From Fictibacillus terranigra (GTDB taxonomy: Bacteria > Bacillota > Bacilli > Bacillales > Fictibacillaceae): a DNA stretch of 64,000 bases. Position 1 is the stretch's first letter. Every line of letters begins with the position of its first letter. A program made the translations under genes and the position numbers. The notes beneath the pieces are model-generated. The model worked only from the letters and a program-made list of their open reading frames with translations, ran no database searches and was not told the DNA's origin. The stretch covers positions 1,302,001 through 1,366,000 of the forward strand of contig NZ_JAUHLN010000001.1 in assembly GCF_030412265.1 (NCBI RefSeq), read 5' to 3'. Positions 33,498 to 42,755 of this stretch are shown here, piece after piece.

Positions 33498-34462
33498 ATT
33501 TTCAAAGACATAGAAGATTAAGAAGCAGTGAAAGTATGCGGGCCCTTGTAAGAGAGACGCATATCGCTACAGACGATTTAATCTATCCGATCTTTTTTGT
33601 AGAAGGTGAGCGCATTAAGCAGGAAGTCCCTTCCATGCCTGGGGTCTACCATGTCTCTCTTGACTATTTAGAAGAAGAAATGCAGGAGCTTGTGAATCTT
33701 AATATCCGTTCTGTTATGGTCTTCGGGGTACCGGACCATAAGGATGAGGCAGGGAGCTCAGCATATGATCATAACGGAATCGTACAAAAGGCCATCAAGA
33801 AAATAAAAGAAGGGTTCCCGCAGCTGACAGTTATTGCGGATACATGCCTTTGCCAATATACGGACCATGGGCATTGCGGTATCATCCGTGACGGGGAAGT
33901 GCTCAATGATGAATCACTATCTGCTCTAGCCAGCACGGCGGTTTCACAGGCGAAAGCAGGAGCGGATATAATAGCTCCTTCCAATATGATGGATGGATTT
34001 GTCGCAGCGATCCGGAAAGGCCTGGACGAAGCAGGGTTTATGAATGTTCCGATCATGTCTTATTCTGTTAAATATTCTTCTGCCTATTATGGGCCGTTCA
34101 GGGAGGCTGCTCACAGCTCGCCGCAGTTCGGAGACCGAAAATCCTATCAGATGGATCCGGCCAACCGGCTCGAAGCATTGCGTGAAGCCGAGTCCGATAT
34201 CGAAGAAGGAGCAGACTTCCTGATGGTCAAACCAGCACTTGCTTATCTGGATGTGCTGCGTGAACTGAAAGACCGTTATCCTCTTCCGCTCGTTGCCTAC
34301 AATGTGAGCGGTGAATATTCCATGATCAAGGCTGCTGCCCAAAACGGCTGGATCGACGAGGAAAGCATCGTGATGGAAACATTAATCGGGATGAAGCGCG
34401 CAGGAGCTGATCTGATCATCACGTACCATGCGAAGAATGTATCACGCTGGTTAAACCGCTAA
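33494..34462 (+). CDS. hemB: Delta-aminolevulinic acid dehydratase (porphobilinogen synthase)
   Basis: Joins two aminolevulinates to porphobilinogen. The 322-residue protein has the zinc-site cysteines in [14 protein letters not shown] near residues 118-128, and the two Schiff-base lysines in [14 protein letters not shown] (about 195) and [11 protein letters not shown] (about 248). The cysteine-rich metal site indicates a zinc-dependent enzyme. Confidence 0.96.
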   Translation: MNFQRHRRLRSSESMRALVRETHIATDDLIYPIFFVEGERIKQEVPSMPGVYHVSLDYLEEEMQELVNLNIRSVMVFGVPDHKDEAGSSAYDHNGIVQKAIKKIKEGFPQLTVIADTCLCQYTDHGHCGIIRDGEVLNDESLSALASTAVSQAKAGADIIAPSNMMDGFVAAIRKGLDEAGFMNVPIMSYSVKYSSAYYGPFREAAHSSPQFGDRKSYQMDPANRLEALREAESDIEEGADFLMVKPALAYLDVLRELKDRYPLPLVAYNVSGEYSMIKAAAQNGWIDEESIVMETLIGMKRAGADLIITYHAKNVSRWLNR

Positions 34463-34479
34463 GGACAGGAGATGTAAAC

Positions 34480-35763
34480 ATGAGAAGCTTTGAAAAATCA
34501 AGTGCTGCCTTTCAGGAGGCCAAGAAATACATGCCAGGAGGCGTTAACAGCCCAGTGCGTGCGTTTAAATCGGTAAATATGGATCCTGTATACATGGAGC
34601 GCGGCAAAGGCTCCAAGATCTATGATATTGATGGAAATGAATATATCGATTATGTGCTGTCCTGGGGCCCTTTAATTCTTGGACATGCCAATGAACAAGT
34701 AGTGGAAGCTCTAAAGAAAACAGCTGAACTTGGAACGAGCTTTGGAGCTCCAAGCGAATGGGAAACAAAGCTCGCCAAGCTTGTTGTCGAAAGGGTTCCT
34801 TCGATCGAGATCGTCCGCATGGTAAACTCCGGTACTGAAGCGACGATGAGTGTACTTCGCCTTGCGAGAGGCTATACTGGCAGAAACAAGATTTTAAAAT
34901 TTGAAGGGTGTTACCACGGCCACGGGGATTCACTGCTCATTAAGGCTGGATCAGGTGTAGCGACGCTAGGACTGCCTGACAGCCCAGGAGTTCCCGAGTC
35001 CATCGCTAAGAATACCATTACCGTTCCATACAATGATTTGGAAAGCGTGCGTTATGCATTTGAACAGTTTGGTGAGGACATCGCATGTATCATCGTTGAG
35101 CCGGTTGCGGGTAACATGGGCGTGGTTCCTCCTCAAAAAGGGTTCCTGGAAGGTCTTCGCGAGATAACTAAGCAATATGGCTCTCTTTTAATCTTTGATG
35201 AAGTGATGACCGGATTCCGGGTGGATTACAACTGTGCACAAGGATATTTTGGAGTAACGCCAGACCTTACGTGCCTTGGAAAGGTCATTGGCGGAGGACT
35301 TCCTGTTGGAGCGTACGGCGGGAAGAAGGAAATCATGGAGCAGATTGCACCAAGCGGGCCGATCTACCAGGCAGGCACTCTATCAGGAAACCCGCTGGCC
35401 ATGGCAGCGGGATATGAGACGCTGTCCCAGCTGAAACCTGAATCTTATCAGGATTTTGTGAAAAAGGGTGACCGCTTGGCTGAAGGAATCGCAGCTGCAG
35501 CTGAAAAATACAGCATTCCCCACACCTTGAACAGAGCAGGTTCCATGATCGGCTTCTTTTTCACTGACCAGGATGTAGTAAATTATGAAACGGCAAAATC
35601 ATCGAACCTGGATCATTTTACCCGTTATTTTAAATATATGCTGGAAGAAGGCATCTCACTTCCTCCGTCTCAATTTGAAGGCTTGTTCCTTTGTACAGAG
35701 CACAGTGATGAAGATATCGAGAAAACCATTGCTGCCTGTGAAAAAGCCTTCTCCAGACTATAA
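34480..35763 (+). CDS. hemL: Glutamate-1-semialdehyde 2,1-aminomutase
   Basis: PLP enzyme that produces 5-aminolevulinate, so it acts directly after HemA although it is encoded last. The 427-residue protein shows [10 protein letters not shown] near the N terminus, [17 protein letters not shown], the FDEVMTGFR motif and the PLP lysine in [14 protein letters not shown] near residue 267. A terminator follows directly. Confidence 0.96.
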   Translation: MRSFEKSSAAFQEAKKYMPGGVNSPVRAFKSVNMDPVYMERGKGSKIYDIDGNEYIDYVLSWGPLILGHANEQVVEALKKTAELGTSFGAPSEWETKLAKLVVERVPSIEIVRMVNSGTEATMSVLRLARGYTGRNKILKFEGCYHGHGDSLLIKAGSGVATLGLPDSPGVPESIAKNTITVPYNDLESVRYAFEQFGEDIACIIVEPVAGNMGVVPPQKGFLEGLREITKQYGSLLIFDEVMTGFRVDYNCAQGYFGVTPDLTCLGKVIGGGLPVGAYGGKKEIMEQIAPSGPIYQAGTLSGNPLAMAAGYETLSQLKPESYQDFVKKGDRLAEGIAAAAEKYSIPHTLNRAGSMIGFFFTDQDVVNYETAKSSNLDHFTRYFKYMLEEGISLPPSQFEGLFLCTEHSDEDIEKTIAACEKAFSRL

Positions 35764-35768
35764 ATTCG

Positions 35769-35798
35769 AACTGCTCTTTTAGAGGGCAGTTTTTTTTG
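35769..35798 (+). terminator. Rho-independent terminator of the hem operon
   Basis: AACTGC pairs with GCAGTT, extended by weaker inner pairs, and eight T residues follow. Confidence 0.85.
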
Positions 35799-35812
35799 TT
35801 CTTCTCTTCCAA

Positions 35813-35841
35813 TCATATTTTTACCAATTGGGTCATAATCC
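35813..35841 (+). promoter_or_regulatory. Possible sigma-E promoter of spoVID
   Basis: TCATATT (35813-35819) fits a sigma-E -35 element. A 14-base spacer leads to CATAATCC (35834-35841), which matches the -10 only partly. spoVID is a sigma-E gene in B. subtilis. Confidence 0.42.
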
Positions 35842-35879
35842 TGTAATGTATGATAATTGGCTGAAAGGAGGAGAAAGGC

Positions 35880-37370
35880 ATGAATCCATCGAAGCTGCGT
35901 TTCTCCATAGAGGAGTCCGTCTGGTTAAAGAAAGGACAGGAAGTTGCAGAAGTGTTATCAATGGCTCTGGAGCCTGATATTCAGATCACTGAAGAAGGCG
36001 GCCAGGTTTGTGTAAAAGGAGCTTTAAAACTGCACGGAGAGTACCGTCCATGCGCAATGGATGACGGGAATTCCCTTAACCTGGAAACGGGGTCCCTGAG
36101 AGAGCAGGTTTCCTACCGCTCGCTGACACAGCTGAAAATGAACGATGAGGGGATAGCAGAACTCGATCACCGGTTCCCTGTTGATATCACGATCCCATCA
36201 ACAAGGGTGCCAAAGCTCGATGAAGTGTTTGTTCTTGTAGATGCCTTTGATTATGAGCTTCCAAATCCCACTTGCCTGGAGTTAACAGCATCCGTATCCA
36301 TCTCGGGCATCCAGGATGGAAATGAGGTGTCTGTACAAGATGAACAGGACGATTTTCAGGCTCCGGAGATGATTGAAGAGAACATGGTCGCTGATGAAGA
36401 CATATCAGCGGTTCAGGAACAAAACGAATACGAAGCGTTCCAGATTCCTGTGTTTGAAGCTAGATTTGAAGAGAGAGATGAGCAGGAAGACATGGATTCA
36501 GAAGAGGAAATAAGAACAGAAGAACAAGAAATCTTTGCTCCTTTCCAATTTGAAGCGAAAAAGCTGTTTGAGATGCCGGTTATTGAACCGGAAAACGAAA
36601 CCGAATATACGGAACCTGCGATTAATTACAACCGTCAGGACGATGAACCAGCTGCTTATCAAGCGTTTAATGAAGAAGAGGCAATGGATCAACGGGACCA
36701 ACAGGAAGGACAGGAAGAAGAACAGTATGAACAGGCAGAACAGTATGAACAGGCAGAACAGTATGAACAGACAGAACAGGAAGAACAGGCAGAACAGTAT
36801 GAACAGGCAGAACAGTATGAACAGGCAGAACAGTATGAACAGACAGAACAGGAAGAACAGGCAGAACAGGAAGAATTAGAAGCACAGGAAGCACAGCAGG
36901 CAGAAGAGGCTGACAACGGAATCCCAGCTTTAAAATCTCTGTCTTACTATACACCTTCCTATACTCCTCCTCCTCCTCCGCCTATCATGCCAAGCCAACA
37001 GATAGAGGTACCTGCCGAAGTTCAAGAGACTTATAGCCGGCCGGAGCCGCAGTCCTATTCAGCGGAACCAGCAGAACCGCCGTTCCTGGAGCCCTCTGAT
37101 GAAATGGAAGACGATCAGGAACAGGCAGATACTTCAGCAAGTTCGGCAAGGAAAGAGGAGAATGCTTTATATTTAACGAAGATGCTTTCCGGAAATGAAG
37201 AACGATTTTCAAAGATGAAAATGTATATCATCCAGCGCGGAGAGTCGCTTGACAGCATTTGCGAGCGATATGAAATCTCCATTCATTCCCTGATGAGAGT
37301 CAATCGTATCAACCAGGAAGAGGTCGCAGAGGGCCAAATCATTTACATCCCAGTTTCACAAAGCCGCTAG
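35880..37370 (+). CDS. spoVID: Spore coat morphogenetic protein SpoVID
   Basis: Mother-cell protein that lets the coat encase the forespore, working with SpoIVA and SafA. At 496 residues it is shorter than the ~575-residue B. subtilis protein. Residues 1-135 form the conserved N-terminal domain (starting LRFSIEESVWLKKGQE). A very acidic middle follows, with a glutamine/glutamate/tyrosine repeat at about 280-330. Next is a proline-rich stretch (TPPPPPP near 362), and a C-terminal LysM domain (about 448-492: YIIQRGESLDSICERY). The ribosome binding site is AAAGGAGGAG. The repeat is encoded by two identical 72-bp units and may vary between strains. Confidence 0.93.
   Translation: MNPSKLRFSIEESVWLKKGQEVAEVLSMALEPDIQITEEGGQVCVKGALKLHGEYRPCAMDDGNSLNLETGSLREQVSYRSLTQLKMNDEGIAELDHRFPVDITIPSTRVPKLDEVFVLVDAFDYELPNPTCLELTASVSISGIQDGNEVSVQDEQDDFQAPEMIEENMVADEDISAVQEQNEYEAFQIPVFEARFEERDEQEDMDSEEEIRTEEQEIFAPFQFEAKKLFEMPVIEPENETEYTEPAINYNRQDDEPAAYQAFNEEEAMDQRDQQEGQEEEQYEQAEQYEQAEQYEQTEQEEQAEQYEQAEQYEQAEQYEQTEQEEQAEQEELEAQEAQQAEEADNGIPALKSLSYYTPSYTPPPPPPIMPSQQIEVPAEVQETYSRPEPQSYSAEPAEPPFLEPSDEMEDDQEQADTSASSARKEENALYLTKMLSGNEERFSKMKMYIIQRGESLDSICERYEISIHSLMRVNRINQEEVAEGQIIYIPVSQSR
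36723..36866 (+). repeat. Nested tandem repeat inside spoVID (2 x 72 bp, 18-bp subunits)
   Basis: Bases 36723-36794 and 36795-36866 are identical. Each 72-bp unit contains three near-identical 18-bp blocks (encoding EQYEQA-type hexapeptides) and a diverged EQTEQEEQA part. The frame is kept throughout, so it expands an acidic, glutamine-rich linker of SpoVID. Confidence 0.95.
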
Positions 37371-37389
37371 TTAAGGTCAGGTGGAAACG

Positions 37390-38310
37390 ATGACCATATT
37401 ACAGGAAATAAAGAAGCATTATGAGCTTCAAACCGTGACATGGAAAGAAAAAGAAACCCTGGTGGACACCGATTGCGGAGTCAAACGGATCCGAATCTGG
37501 AGTGACTTGCATCTCTTAAACTGGCATGTCCGATGGAGAGATGAAGTCGGCAAGAATAGCCTGGCGGTTGCCGACCGGATGATCAGGACAGTGGACGGAG
37601 CTTGTTGGGTAGATCTAGAAGGCAGATACCTTACTCTCCATGATTATGTGGAGGGGCGGCATGAGAGGGGCGGTCACGAGAAAAGGTGGGGCCTTCTGCT
37701 TGGCAATATGCTCCAAGCTGGTCTTGATCTGCAAAAGGAGTTCGGTCCCATCACTCATGCCGACCGCTATTCCTTTGATGCGTGTCTGGCAGCCATCCAT
37801 AAACTGAGCAAGGATTACAATGAACTTGTTAGTGTCCGTAATTCTTTGCCTGAAGCGAACAAAAGATTGAACCTTGCCATGGAACTAAAACAGGCATCCT
37901 CTCAAGTGCCGCTGCCGCTTCTTGACTCAGATACACACATGAGCAATGGAGCACAGATTTTCAATATTTTATTTTATCGGGGAAGCAATGGATATCCAGA
38001 AGAAGGCTACCGCCCGCTCCGTAAATTTTTGACGGAATGGCTGAAGGAATGCGGTCCCTATTCTCTGCGGAAGTTATTAACCTGCATCAACGAACATTTC
38101 TCTTTGGAGCGCGAACAGGGATATTTGCTTCTGGCAGAAATCTTGACGCCATGGGAACTGCAGGATTGCGTGGATCAATTAAAGAATACAGAGCTGTCTC
38201 ATATTGTTGCTTGCGTTGAATCATTCGAACAAGATTGGGATTTTAACAGAATCCTTCTTCACTGTTTTACTGACTGGATGGACGATAAACGAAAGAGGGT
38301 GGCTTTGTGA
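37390..38310 (+). CDS. Uncharacterised protein between spoVID and ysxE
   Basis: A 306-residue soluble protein that I do not recognise with certainty. Its size, its place directly before ysxE, and segments such as IWSDLHLLNWHVRWRDEVG and DYVEGRHERGGHEKRWGLLL suggest a degenerate relative of the CotS/YsxE phosphotransferase-fold coat proteins. However, no HGD-type catalytic loop or DxD-type metal site is visible. The ATG at 37390 is 5 bases after AGGTGG; a GTG at 37381 is the alternative. It follows spoVID by 19 bases and overlaps ysxE at GTGA, so it very probably belongs to the same sporulation operon. A coat-associated role is an inference from context only. From memory, B. subtilis has no gene here. 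Confidence 0.7.
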   Translation: MTILQEIKKHYELQTVTWKEKETLVDTDCGVKRIRIWSDLHLLNWHVRWRDEVGKNSLAVADRMIRTVDGACWVDLEGRYLTLHDYVEGRHERGGHEKRWGLLLGNMLQAGLDLQKEFGPITHADRYSFDACLAAIHKLSKDYNELVSVRNSLPEANKRLNLAMELKQASSQVPLPLLDSDTHMSNGAQIFNILFYRGSNGYPEEGYRPLRKFLTEWLKECGPYSLRKLLTCINEHFSLEREQGYLLLAEILTPWELQDCVDQLKNTELSHIVACVESFEQDWDFNRILLHCFTDWMDDKRKRVAL

Positions 38311-39350
38311 GCCATTCAAACGAAACCGTAAATTATGGTCCCGTCCTATTTCAATATGACCTCTATCCAGAGAAAATTGAGGCGTTTGGCAAAGTGAAAA
38401 AAGTGATATCAAGAAGAGGGACATTTGCGTTAAAGGAAACGAGTTTAAACGAAGAAGAAGTGAACTGGTTTACTCATGTCGTCCACAGGCTGTCCGAAAT
38501 CGGCTACCATCAGATCGTTCCTCTCTATCCAACGAAATACGGTGATTATACTGTACAGCATGGGAACAAGACCTACTATCTCATGCCGTGGTTTGCAGGC
38601 AGTGAACGGCTGGGGCAGACTCGGGAAGAAGTGATGATCGATGAGATCGGAAAAATTCATTATTTGACCTTGAAAGAACAGGACTTCTCTCCTGAGGTGG
38701 TCGACCACTCCTTTCATTACTTGATGCAGCGATGGGAAACACGGCAGCTTGAAATGGAGAGATTTGCTGAGGAATCTGAAAGGATGCCGTACATGTCTCC
38801 TTTCGAGCTGACGTATTTAAGCCATTTTCATCACATGATGAAAATGGCGGAGGAAGCCAAACGGCGCTTGAAAGACTGGTACGATGCCTGCCATGCAGAA
38901 AAAAGGTATCGCAGTGCACTTTGCCACGGCAAACTGTCACGAAATCATTTGTTATTTTCTCATAATGGAGAACCGCATCTCCTTAATTTTGAAAGAGCAG
39001 TACTTGATACGCCTGTAAGGGATTTGGCGATCTTCTTCAGAAAAGCCGTACATCATTCCAGCTGGACGCGAGAAGAGGGCGGAAGGCTGCTTTCGCTGTA
39101 TGAGAGGCATATTCCACTCCTTGATGAGGAAAAAAGCCTCTTGGTCAGCTATATGAGCTATCCTGAACCCATCTTTAACTCCGTTGATTTATACCGTCAT
39201 AAAAGAGAACGATACAGCCAGATTGAGTTTGTCCACCGTTTGGAAAAAAGGATATCGGCGATGAGGCATATCAGGGATTTCTGCGATCTAATCCTGACAC
39301 CTCCGCCGCCTGCACCGCTCGATCCAAATGAAAATGTCGATCACATATAG
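38307..39350 (+). CDS. ysxE: Spore coat protein YsxE (CotS-family kinase fold)
   Basis: A member of the CotS/YutH family of coat-associated proteins with an aminoglycoside-phosphotransferase-like fold. The 347-residue protein has a lobe with ALKET (a kinase-like lysine) and a hinge-like YYLMPWFAG. The catalytic-loop region reads CHGKLSRNHLLF near 212, followed by LLNFERAVLDTPVRDLAIFFR. In place of HGD it has HGK, so phosphotransfer activity is doubtful. The GTG start overlaps the preceding gene. The B. subtilis orthologue lies directly between spoVID and valS. A perfect hairpin overlaps its stop codon. Confidence 0.88.
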   Translation: MSHSNETVNYGPVLFQYDLYPEKIEAFGKVKKVISRRGTFALKETSLNEEEVNWFTHVVHRLSEIGYHQIVPLYPTKYGDYTVQHGNKTYYLMPWFAGSERLGQTREEVMIDEIGKIHYLTLKEQDFSPEVVDHSFHYLMQRWETRQLEMERFAEESERMPYMSPFELTYLSHFHHMMKMAEEAKRRLKDWYDACHAEKRYRSALCHGKLSRNHLLFSHNGEPHLLNFERAVLDTPVRDLAIFFRKAVHHSSWTREEGGRLLSLYERHIPLLDEEKSLLVSYMSYPEPIFNSVDLYRHKRERYSQIEFVHRLEKRISAMRHIRDFCDLILTPPPPAPLDPNENVDHI

Positions 39351-39372
39351 CAGGCTATATGTGATCTTTTTT
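39339..39372 (+). terminator. Rho-independent terminator of the spoVID-ysxE operon
   Basis: GATCACATATAG (39339-39350) and CTATATGTGATC (39355-39366) form a perfect 12-bp stem with a 4-base loop, followed by TTTTTTAA. The TAG stop of ysxE is the end of the left arm. Confidence 0.93.
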
Positions 39373-39377
39373 AATTT

Positions 39378-39593
39378 TTATAACACCTCATACGAAAAAC
39401 AAAAATGAAGAATGAGCAGGATGAGGATGATCATAAAATCTATGCCGGATGGAAACAGGATGGTGCGGATAATCTGAAACACGATCAGAGGTATGGTAAA
39501 TTGGCTAACGACATCCCTTGCTGCCCGGAGCCAATCAGGAATCTGAAACTTAAATGGAAGTTTGCGGTTTCTTTTGAAATAGCGTTTAGCCAT
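39378..39593 (-). CDS. Small two-segment membrane protein
   Basis: A 71-residue protein with a basic N terminus (AKRYFKRNRKLPFKF) followed by two hydrophobic stretches (about 33-48 and 52-68, FMIILILLILHFCFSY). The ATG at 39593 is preceded by AGAAGGAT. It converges on ysxE and is divergent from valS. Function unknown; it could be a sporulation membrane peptide given the neighbours, but nothing in the sequence proves this. Confidence 0.6.
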   Translation of the reverse strand: MAKRYFKRNRKLPFKFQIPDWLRAARDVVSQFTIPLIVFQIIRTILFPSGIDFMIILILLILHFCFSYEVL

Positions 39594-39646
39594 GACGATC
39601 CTTCTTTCGTACATCTAGGTTGATATCATGGTATTCAGAAGCCCGC

Positions 39647-39695
39647 CTATTCGTGAATAAAAGCCGGCATTCACACTTTTATTTTGCGTGAATAG
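39647..39695. repeat. Imperfect inverted repeat between the small membrane gene and valS
   Basis: CTATTCGTGAATAAAAG (39647-39663) is an imperfect inverse of the 20 bases at 39676-39695, separated by 12 bases. The motif CGTGAATA also occurs twice in the same orientation. No T tract follows, so it is not a standard terminator. It could be an operator for the minus-strand gene. Confidence 0.55.
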
Positions 39696-39724
39696 AATAT
39701 TTGTTACTACAAATGGGAAAGCTA

Positions 39725-39754
39725 TTGACGTTTTCCTGTTTTACTAGTTAAAAT
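39725..39754 (+). promoter_or_regulatory. Sigma-A promoter of valS
   Basis: TTGACG (39725-39730), an 18-base spacer and TAAAAT (39749-39754) lie just before the T-box leader. Confidence 0.68.
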
Positions 39755-39774
39755 AGTGAGTAATGAAATGATAT

Positions 39775-40043
39775 CACTTGCTTTGAAAGGGAAGAGTACA
39801 ACGACTGTCCTTAAAGAGAGGGAAATCAGATGGCTGAGAGATTTCCTAAGGAAAACGACGCTGGAAGGTCGCCCTGGAGCAGCTTCTTTGAACAAAGGCT
39901 TTTGCCTTATTAGAAGAAGACGGCGAAAAACCGTTATCCGGCAATGAGTGTGCAAGAAGTGTAATTTTGCTTGTTGCAAACAAAGGTGGTACCGCGAACA
40001 ATGCTTCTTTCGTCCTTTGAGACGAAAGGGGCTTTTTTATTTG
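39775..40043 (+). promoter_or_regulatory. T-box leader of valS (tRNA-Val)
   Basis: The T-box core AGGTGGTACCGCGAA is at 39984-39998. The specifier region reads GGAAGGTCG, with GTC (39868-39870), a valine codon, just before the CCC that closes stem I with GGG near 39790. The terminator is GCTTCTTTCGTC (40003-40014) with GACGAAAGGGGC (40021-40032), then six T residues. Uncharged tRNA-Val should induce readthrough into valS. Confidence 0.92.
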
Positions 40044-40065
40044 TATTGAGAAGGAGGAGACATTC

Positions 40066-42714
40066 ATGTCTACTGAAAAGCAAGAAGTTACAATGCCTAC
40101 GAAATATGATCCGAAGGCAACTGAAGAATCCTGGTATAAATACTGGGTGGACGGCAAATTTTTTGAGGCAACAGGTGAAGAATCCAAAACGCCTTATACG
40201 ATTGTAATCCCGCCGCCGAACGTAACCGGCAAACTCCACCTTGGCCATGCCTGGGACACCACACTTCAAGATATTTTAAGCCGGGCAAAACGTATGCAGG
40301 GCTATGACGTTCTATGGCTTCCCGGAATGGACCATGCGGGAATTGCGACACAGGCAAAGGTTGAAGCAAAACTGCGTGAACAAGGTATTTCCCGTTATGA
40401 TCTTGGAAGAGAAAAATTCCTTGAAAAAGCTTGGGAATGGAAGGATGAGTATGCGGATTTTATCCGGAATCAATGGGCAAAACTGGGACTCGGCCTCGAT
40501 TTTTCACGTGAGCGCTTTACACTGGATGAAGGTCTGTCAGAGGCGGTCCGCGAAGTATTTGTTACGCTTTATAACAAAGGTTTAATCTATCGCGGTGAAT
40601 ACATCATCAACTGGGACCCGCAGACAAAAACTGCTCTTTCTGATATTGAAGTAATCCATCAGGATGTCCAGGGGGCATTCTATCACATGAGATATCCTCT
40701 TGCAGACGGATCCGGCCATATCGAAGTTGCAACCACAAGACCGGAAACGATGCTTGGAGATACGGCCATCGCGGTACATCCAAAAGATGGGCGTTATCAG
40801 CATTTAATCGGTAAAAAGGCCATCCTGCCAATCGTCGGGCGTGAGATTGAAATTGTGGGCGACGATTATGTGGACATGGAATTCGGTTCAGGTGCTGTCA
40901 AGATTACACCTGCTCATGATCCGAATGACTTCGAGATCGGTAACCGCCATAACCTTGAACGAATCCTTGTTATGGACGAGGGCGGCAAAATGAATGAAAA
41001 CGCAGGCAAGTATCAAGGATTGGACCGTTTTGAATGCCGCAAGCAGATCGTTAAAGACCTTAAGGATGCAGGCGTACTCTTTAAAATTGAAGAACACATG
41101 CATTCTGTAGGGCACTCTGAGAGAAGCGGGGCGGTAGTTGAACCTTACCTCTCGACTCAATGGTTTGTAAAGATGCAGCCGTTGGCAGAAAAGGCCATCG
41201 AGCTTCAAAAATCAGAGGAAAAAGTAAACTTTGTACCGGAACGTTTTGAGAAAACATATCTGCATTGGATTGAAAACATCCGTGACTGGTGTATTTCCAG
41301 ACAGCTTTGGTGGGGTCACCGTATTCCTGCCTGGTACCATAAAGATACCGGCGAAGTATACGTAGGCCATGAGGCGCCAAAAGATGTAGAAAACTGGGAG
41401 CAGGATACAGACGTTCTTGATACGTGGTTCTCATCCGCACTTTGGCCATTTTCCACCATGGGATGGCCGGACGACGAAGCGATTGATTTCAAACGCTATT
41501 ATCCGACCAATGTACTGGTTACAGGTTATGACATCATCTATTTCTGGGTGGCCCGCATGATCTTCCAGGGTATGGAGTTTACTGAAAAAAGGCCGTTCAA
41601 TGATGTATTGATCCATGGACTTGTTCGTGATTCTGAAGGCCGTAAGATGAGTAAATCTCTTGGCAACGGTGTTGACCCGATGGATGTTATTGAAAGATAC
41701 GGAGCGGATGCTCTTCGTTTCTTCCTGTCCACAGGCAGCTCGCCAGGTAACGATCTTCGTTTTTATTGGGAAAAGGTAGAATCTACCTGGAACTTTGCCA
41801 ATAAGATATGGAATGCTTCACGCTTCGCCCTCATGAACATGGATGGAATGAAAGTGGAGGAAATTGATCTCACCGGCGACCTTAGCCTGGCAGATCAATG
41901 GATCTTAACCCGTTTTAATGAAACAGCTGAAAATGTAACCAGACTGATTGATACGTATGAATTTGGAGAAGTTGGCCGGCTTCTTTATAACTTCATCTGG
42001 GATGATTTGTGTGACTGGTATATTGAGATGGCCAAACTTCCGCTTTATGGGGAAGACGAGGCTGCCAAAAAAACGACTCGCTCAGTATTGGCTTATGTAT
42101 TGGACCATACATTGAGGATGCTTCATCCGATCATGCCATTTATTACCGAGGAAATCTGGCAGCATCTTCCTCATGACGGTGAATCGATCACCGTTGCGCA
42201 ATGGCCTGTGAAGCGTGAAGATCTTCACTTCCCGGAAGCTGCCAGAGATATGAATCTCGTAACTGAGATTATCCGTACAGTACGTAACATCCGGTCTGAG
42301 ATGAACGTTGCACCGAGCAAGCCGATCGAGCTGCAGATCAATGCCAAGAGTCAAGAAGTGCTGAACGCCCTCGAGGCCAACCGCAGCTATCTTGAAAAGT
42401 TCTGCAACCCAAGCACATTGACGCTTGGGACGGAGCTTTCAGCACCGGATAAGTCAATGAGTGCTGTACTTACCGGGGTAGAGATGTATCTGCCGCTTGA
42501 AGGCTTAATCAACCTGGAAGAAGAGATTCAGCGTCTTGAAAAAGAAGTAGAAAAATACAACAAAGAAGTCGAACGTGTACAGAAGAAATTAAGCAACGAA
42601 GGCTTCATGAAAAAAGCTCCTGAAAAAGTAATCGAAGAAGAACGAGCAAAAGAGAAGGACTACAGCGAAAAACGCGATAAAGTCCGCCAGCGCATTCAAG
42701 AACTGAAAGCATAA
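40066..42714 (+). CDS. valS: Valyl-tRNA synthetase
   Basis: Class I synthetase that charges tRNA-Val. The 882-residue protein has the HIGH-type motif as HLGH at residues 58-61 and KMSKS at 527-531. It has an editing domain between them ([12 protein letters not shown] near 225) and a C-terminal coiled coil (about 815-880, rich in glutamate and lysine). The ATG follows GAAGGAGGAG. Expression is controlled by the valine T-box. Confidence 0.97.
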   Translation: MSTEKQEVTMPTKYDPKATEESWYKYWVDGKFFEATGEESKTPYTIVIPPPNVTGKLHLGHAWDTTLQDILSRAKRMQGYDVLWLPGMDHAGIATQAKVEAKLREQGISRYDLGREKFLEKAWEWKDEYADFIRNQWAKLGLGLDFSRERFTLDEGLSEAVREVFVTLYNKGLIYRGEYIINWDPQTKTALSDIEVIHQDVQGAFYHMRYPLADGSGHIEVATTRPETMLGDTAIAVHPKDGRYQHLIGKKAILPIVGREIEIVGDDYVDMEFGSGAVKITPAHDPNDFEIGNRHNLERILVMDEGGKMNENAGKYQGLDRFECRKQIVKDLKDAGVLFKIEEHMHSVGHSERSGAVVEPYLSTQWFVKMQPLAEKAIELQKSEEKVNFVPERFEKTYLHWIENIRDWCISRQLWWGHRIPAWYHKDTGEVYVGHEAPKDVENWEQDTDVLDTWFSSALWPFSTMGWPDDEAIDFKRYYPTNVLVTGYDIIYFWVARMIFQGMEFTEKRPFNDVLIHGLVRDSEGRKMSKSLGNGVDPMDVIERYGADALRFFLSTGSSPGNDLRFYWEKVESTWNFANKIWNASRFALMNMDGMKVEEIDLTGDLSLADQWILTRFNETAENVTRLIDTYEFGEVGRLLYNFIWDDLCDWYIEMAKLPLYGEDEAAKKTTRSVLAYVLDHTLRMLHPIMPFITEEIWQHLPHDGESITVAQWPVKREDLHFPEAARDMNLVTEIIRTVRNIRSEMNVAPSKPIELQINAKSQEVLNALEANRSYLEKFCNPSTLTLGTELSAPDKSMSAVLTGVEMYLPLEGLINLEEEIQRLEKEVEKYNKEVERVQKKLSNEGFMKKAPEKVIEEERAKEKDYSEKRDKVRQRIQELKA

Positions 42715-42755
42715 AAAGAGAGCCTGAAGTGTCACACACTTTCAGGCTCTTTTAA
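42714..42755. terminator. Bidirectional terminator between valS and the ATP-grasp genes
   Basis: AAAAGAGAGCCTGAAGTGT pairs with ACACTTTCAGGCTCTTTT, with one bulged base and a 3-base loop. A/T tails on both sides allow use from both strands. The stop codon of the minus-strand gene lies in the loop region. Confidence 0.85.

Noticed and set aside
36535-36954. Several overlapping open frames in spoVID rich in Arg/Asn/Gln, Ser/Cys or Val/Leu/Pro
   Set aside because: They arise because the 18-bp and 72-bp repeats are free of stops in all frames; none has a start signal.
39756-40207. Short plus- and minus-strand open frames across the valS leader
   Set aside because: The region is explained by the T-box RNA and the first codons of valS.
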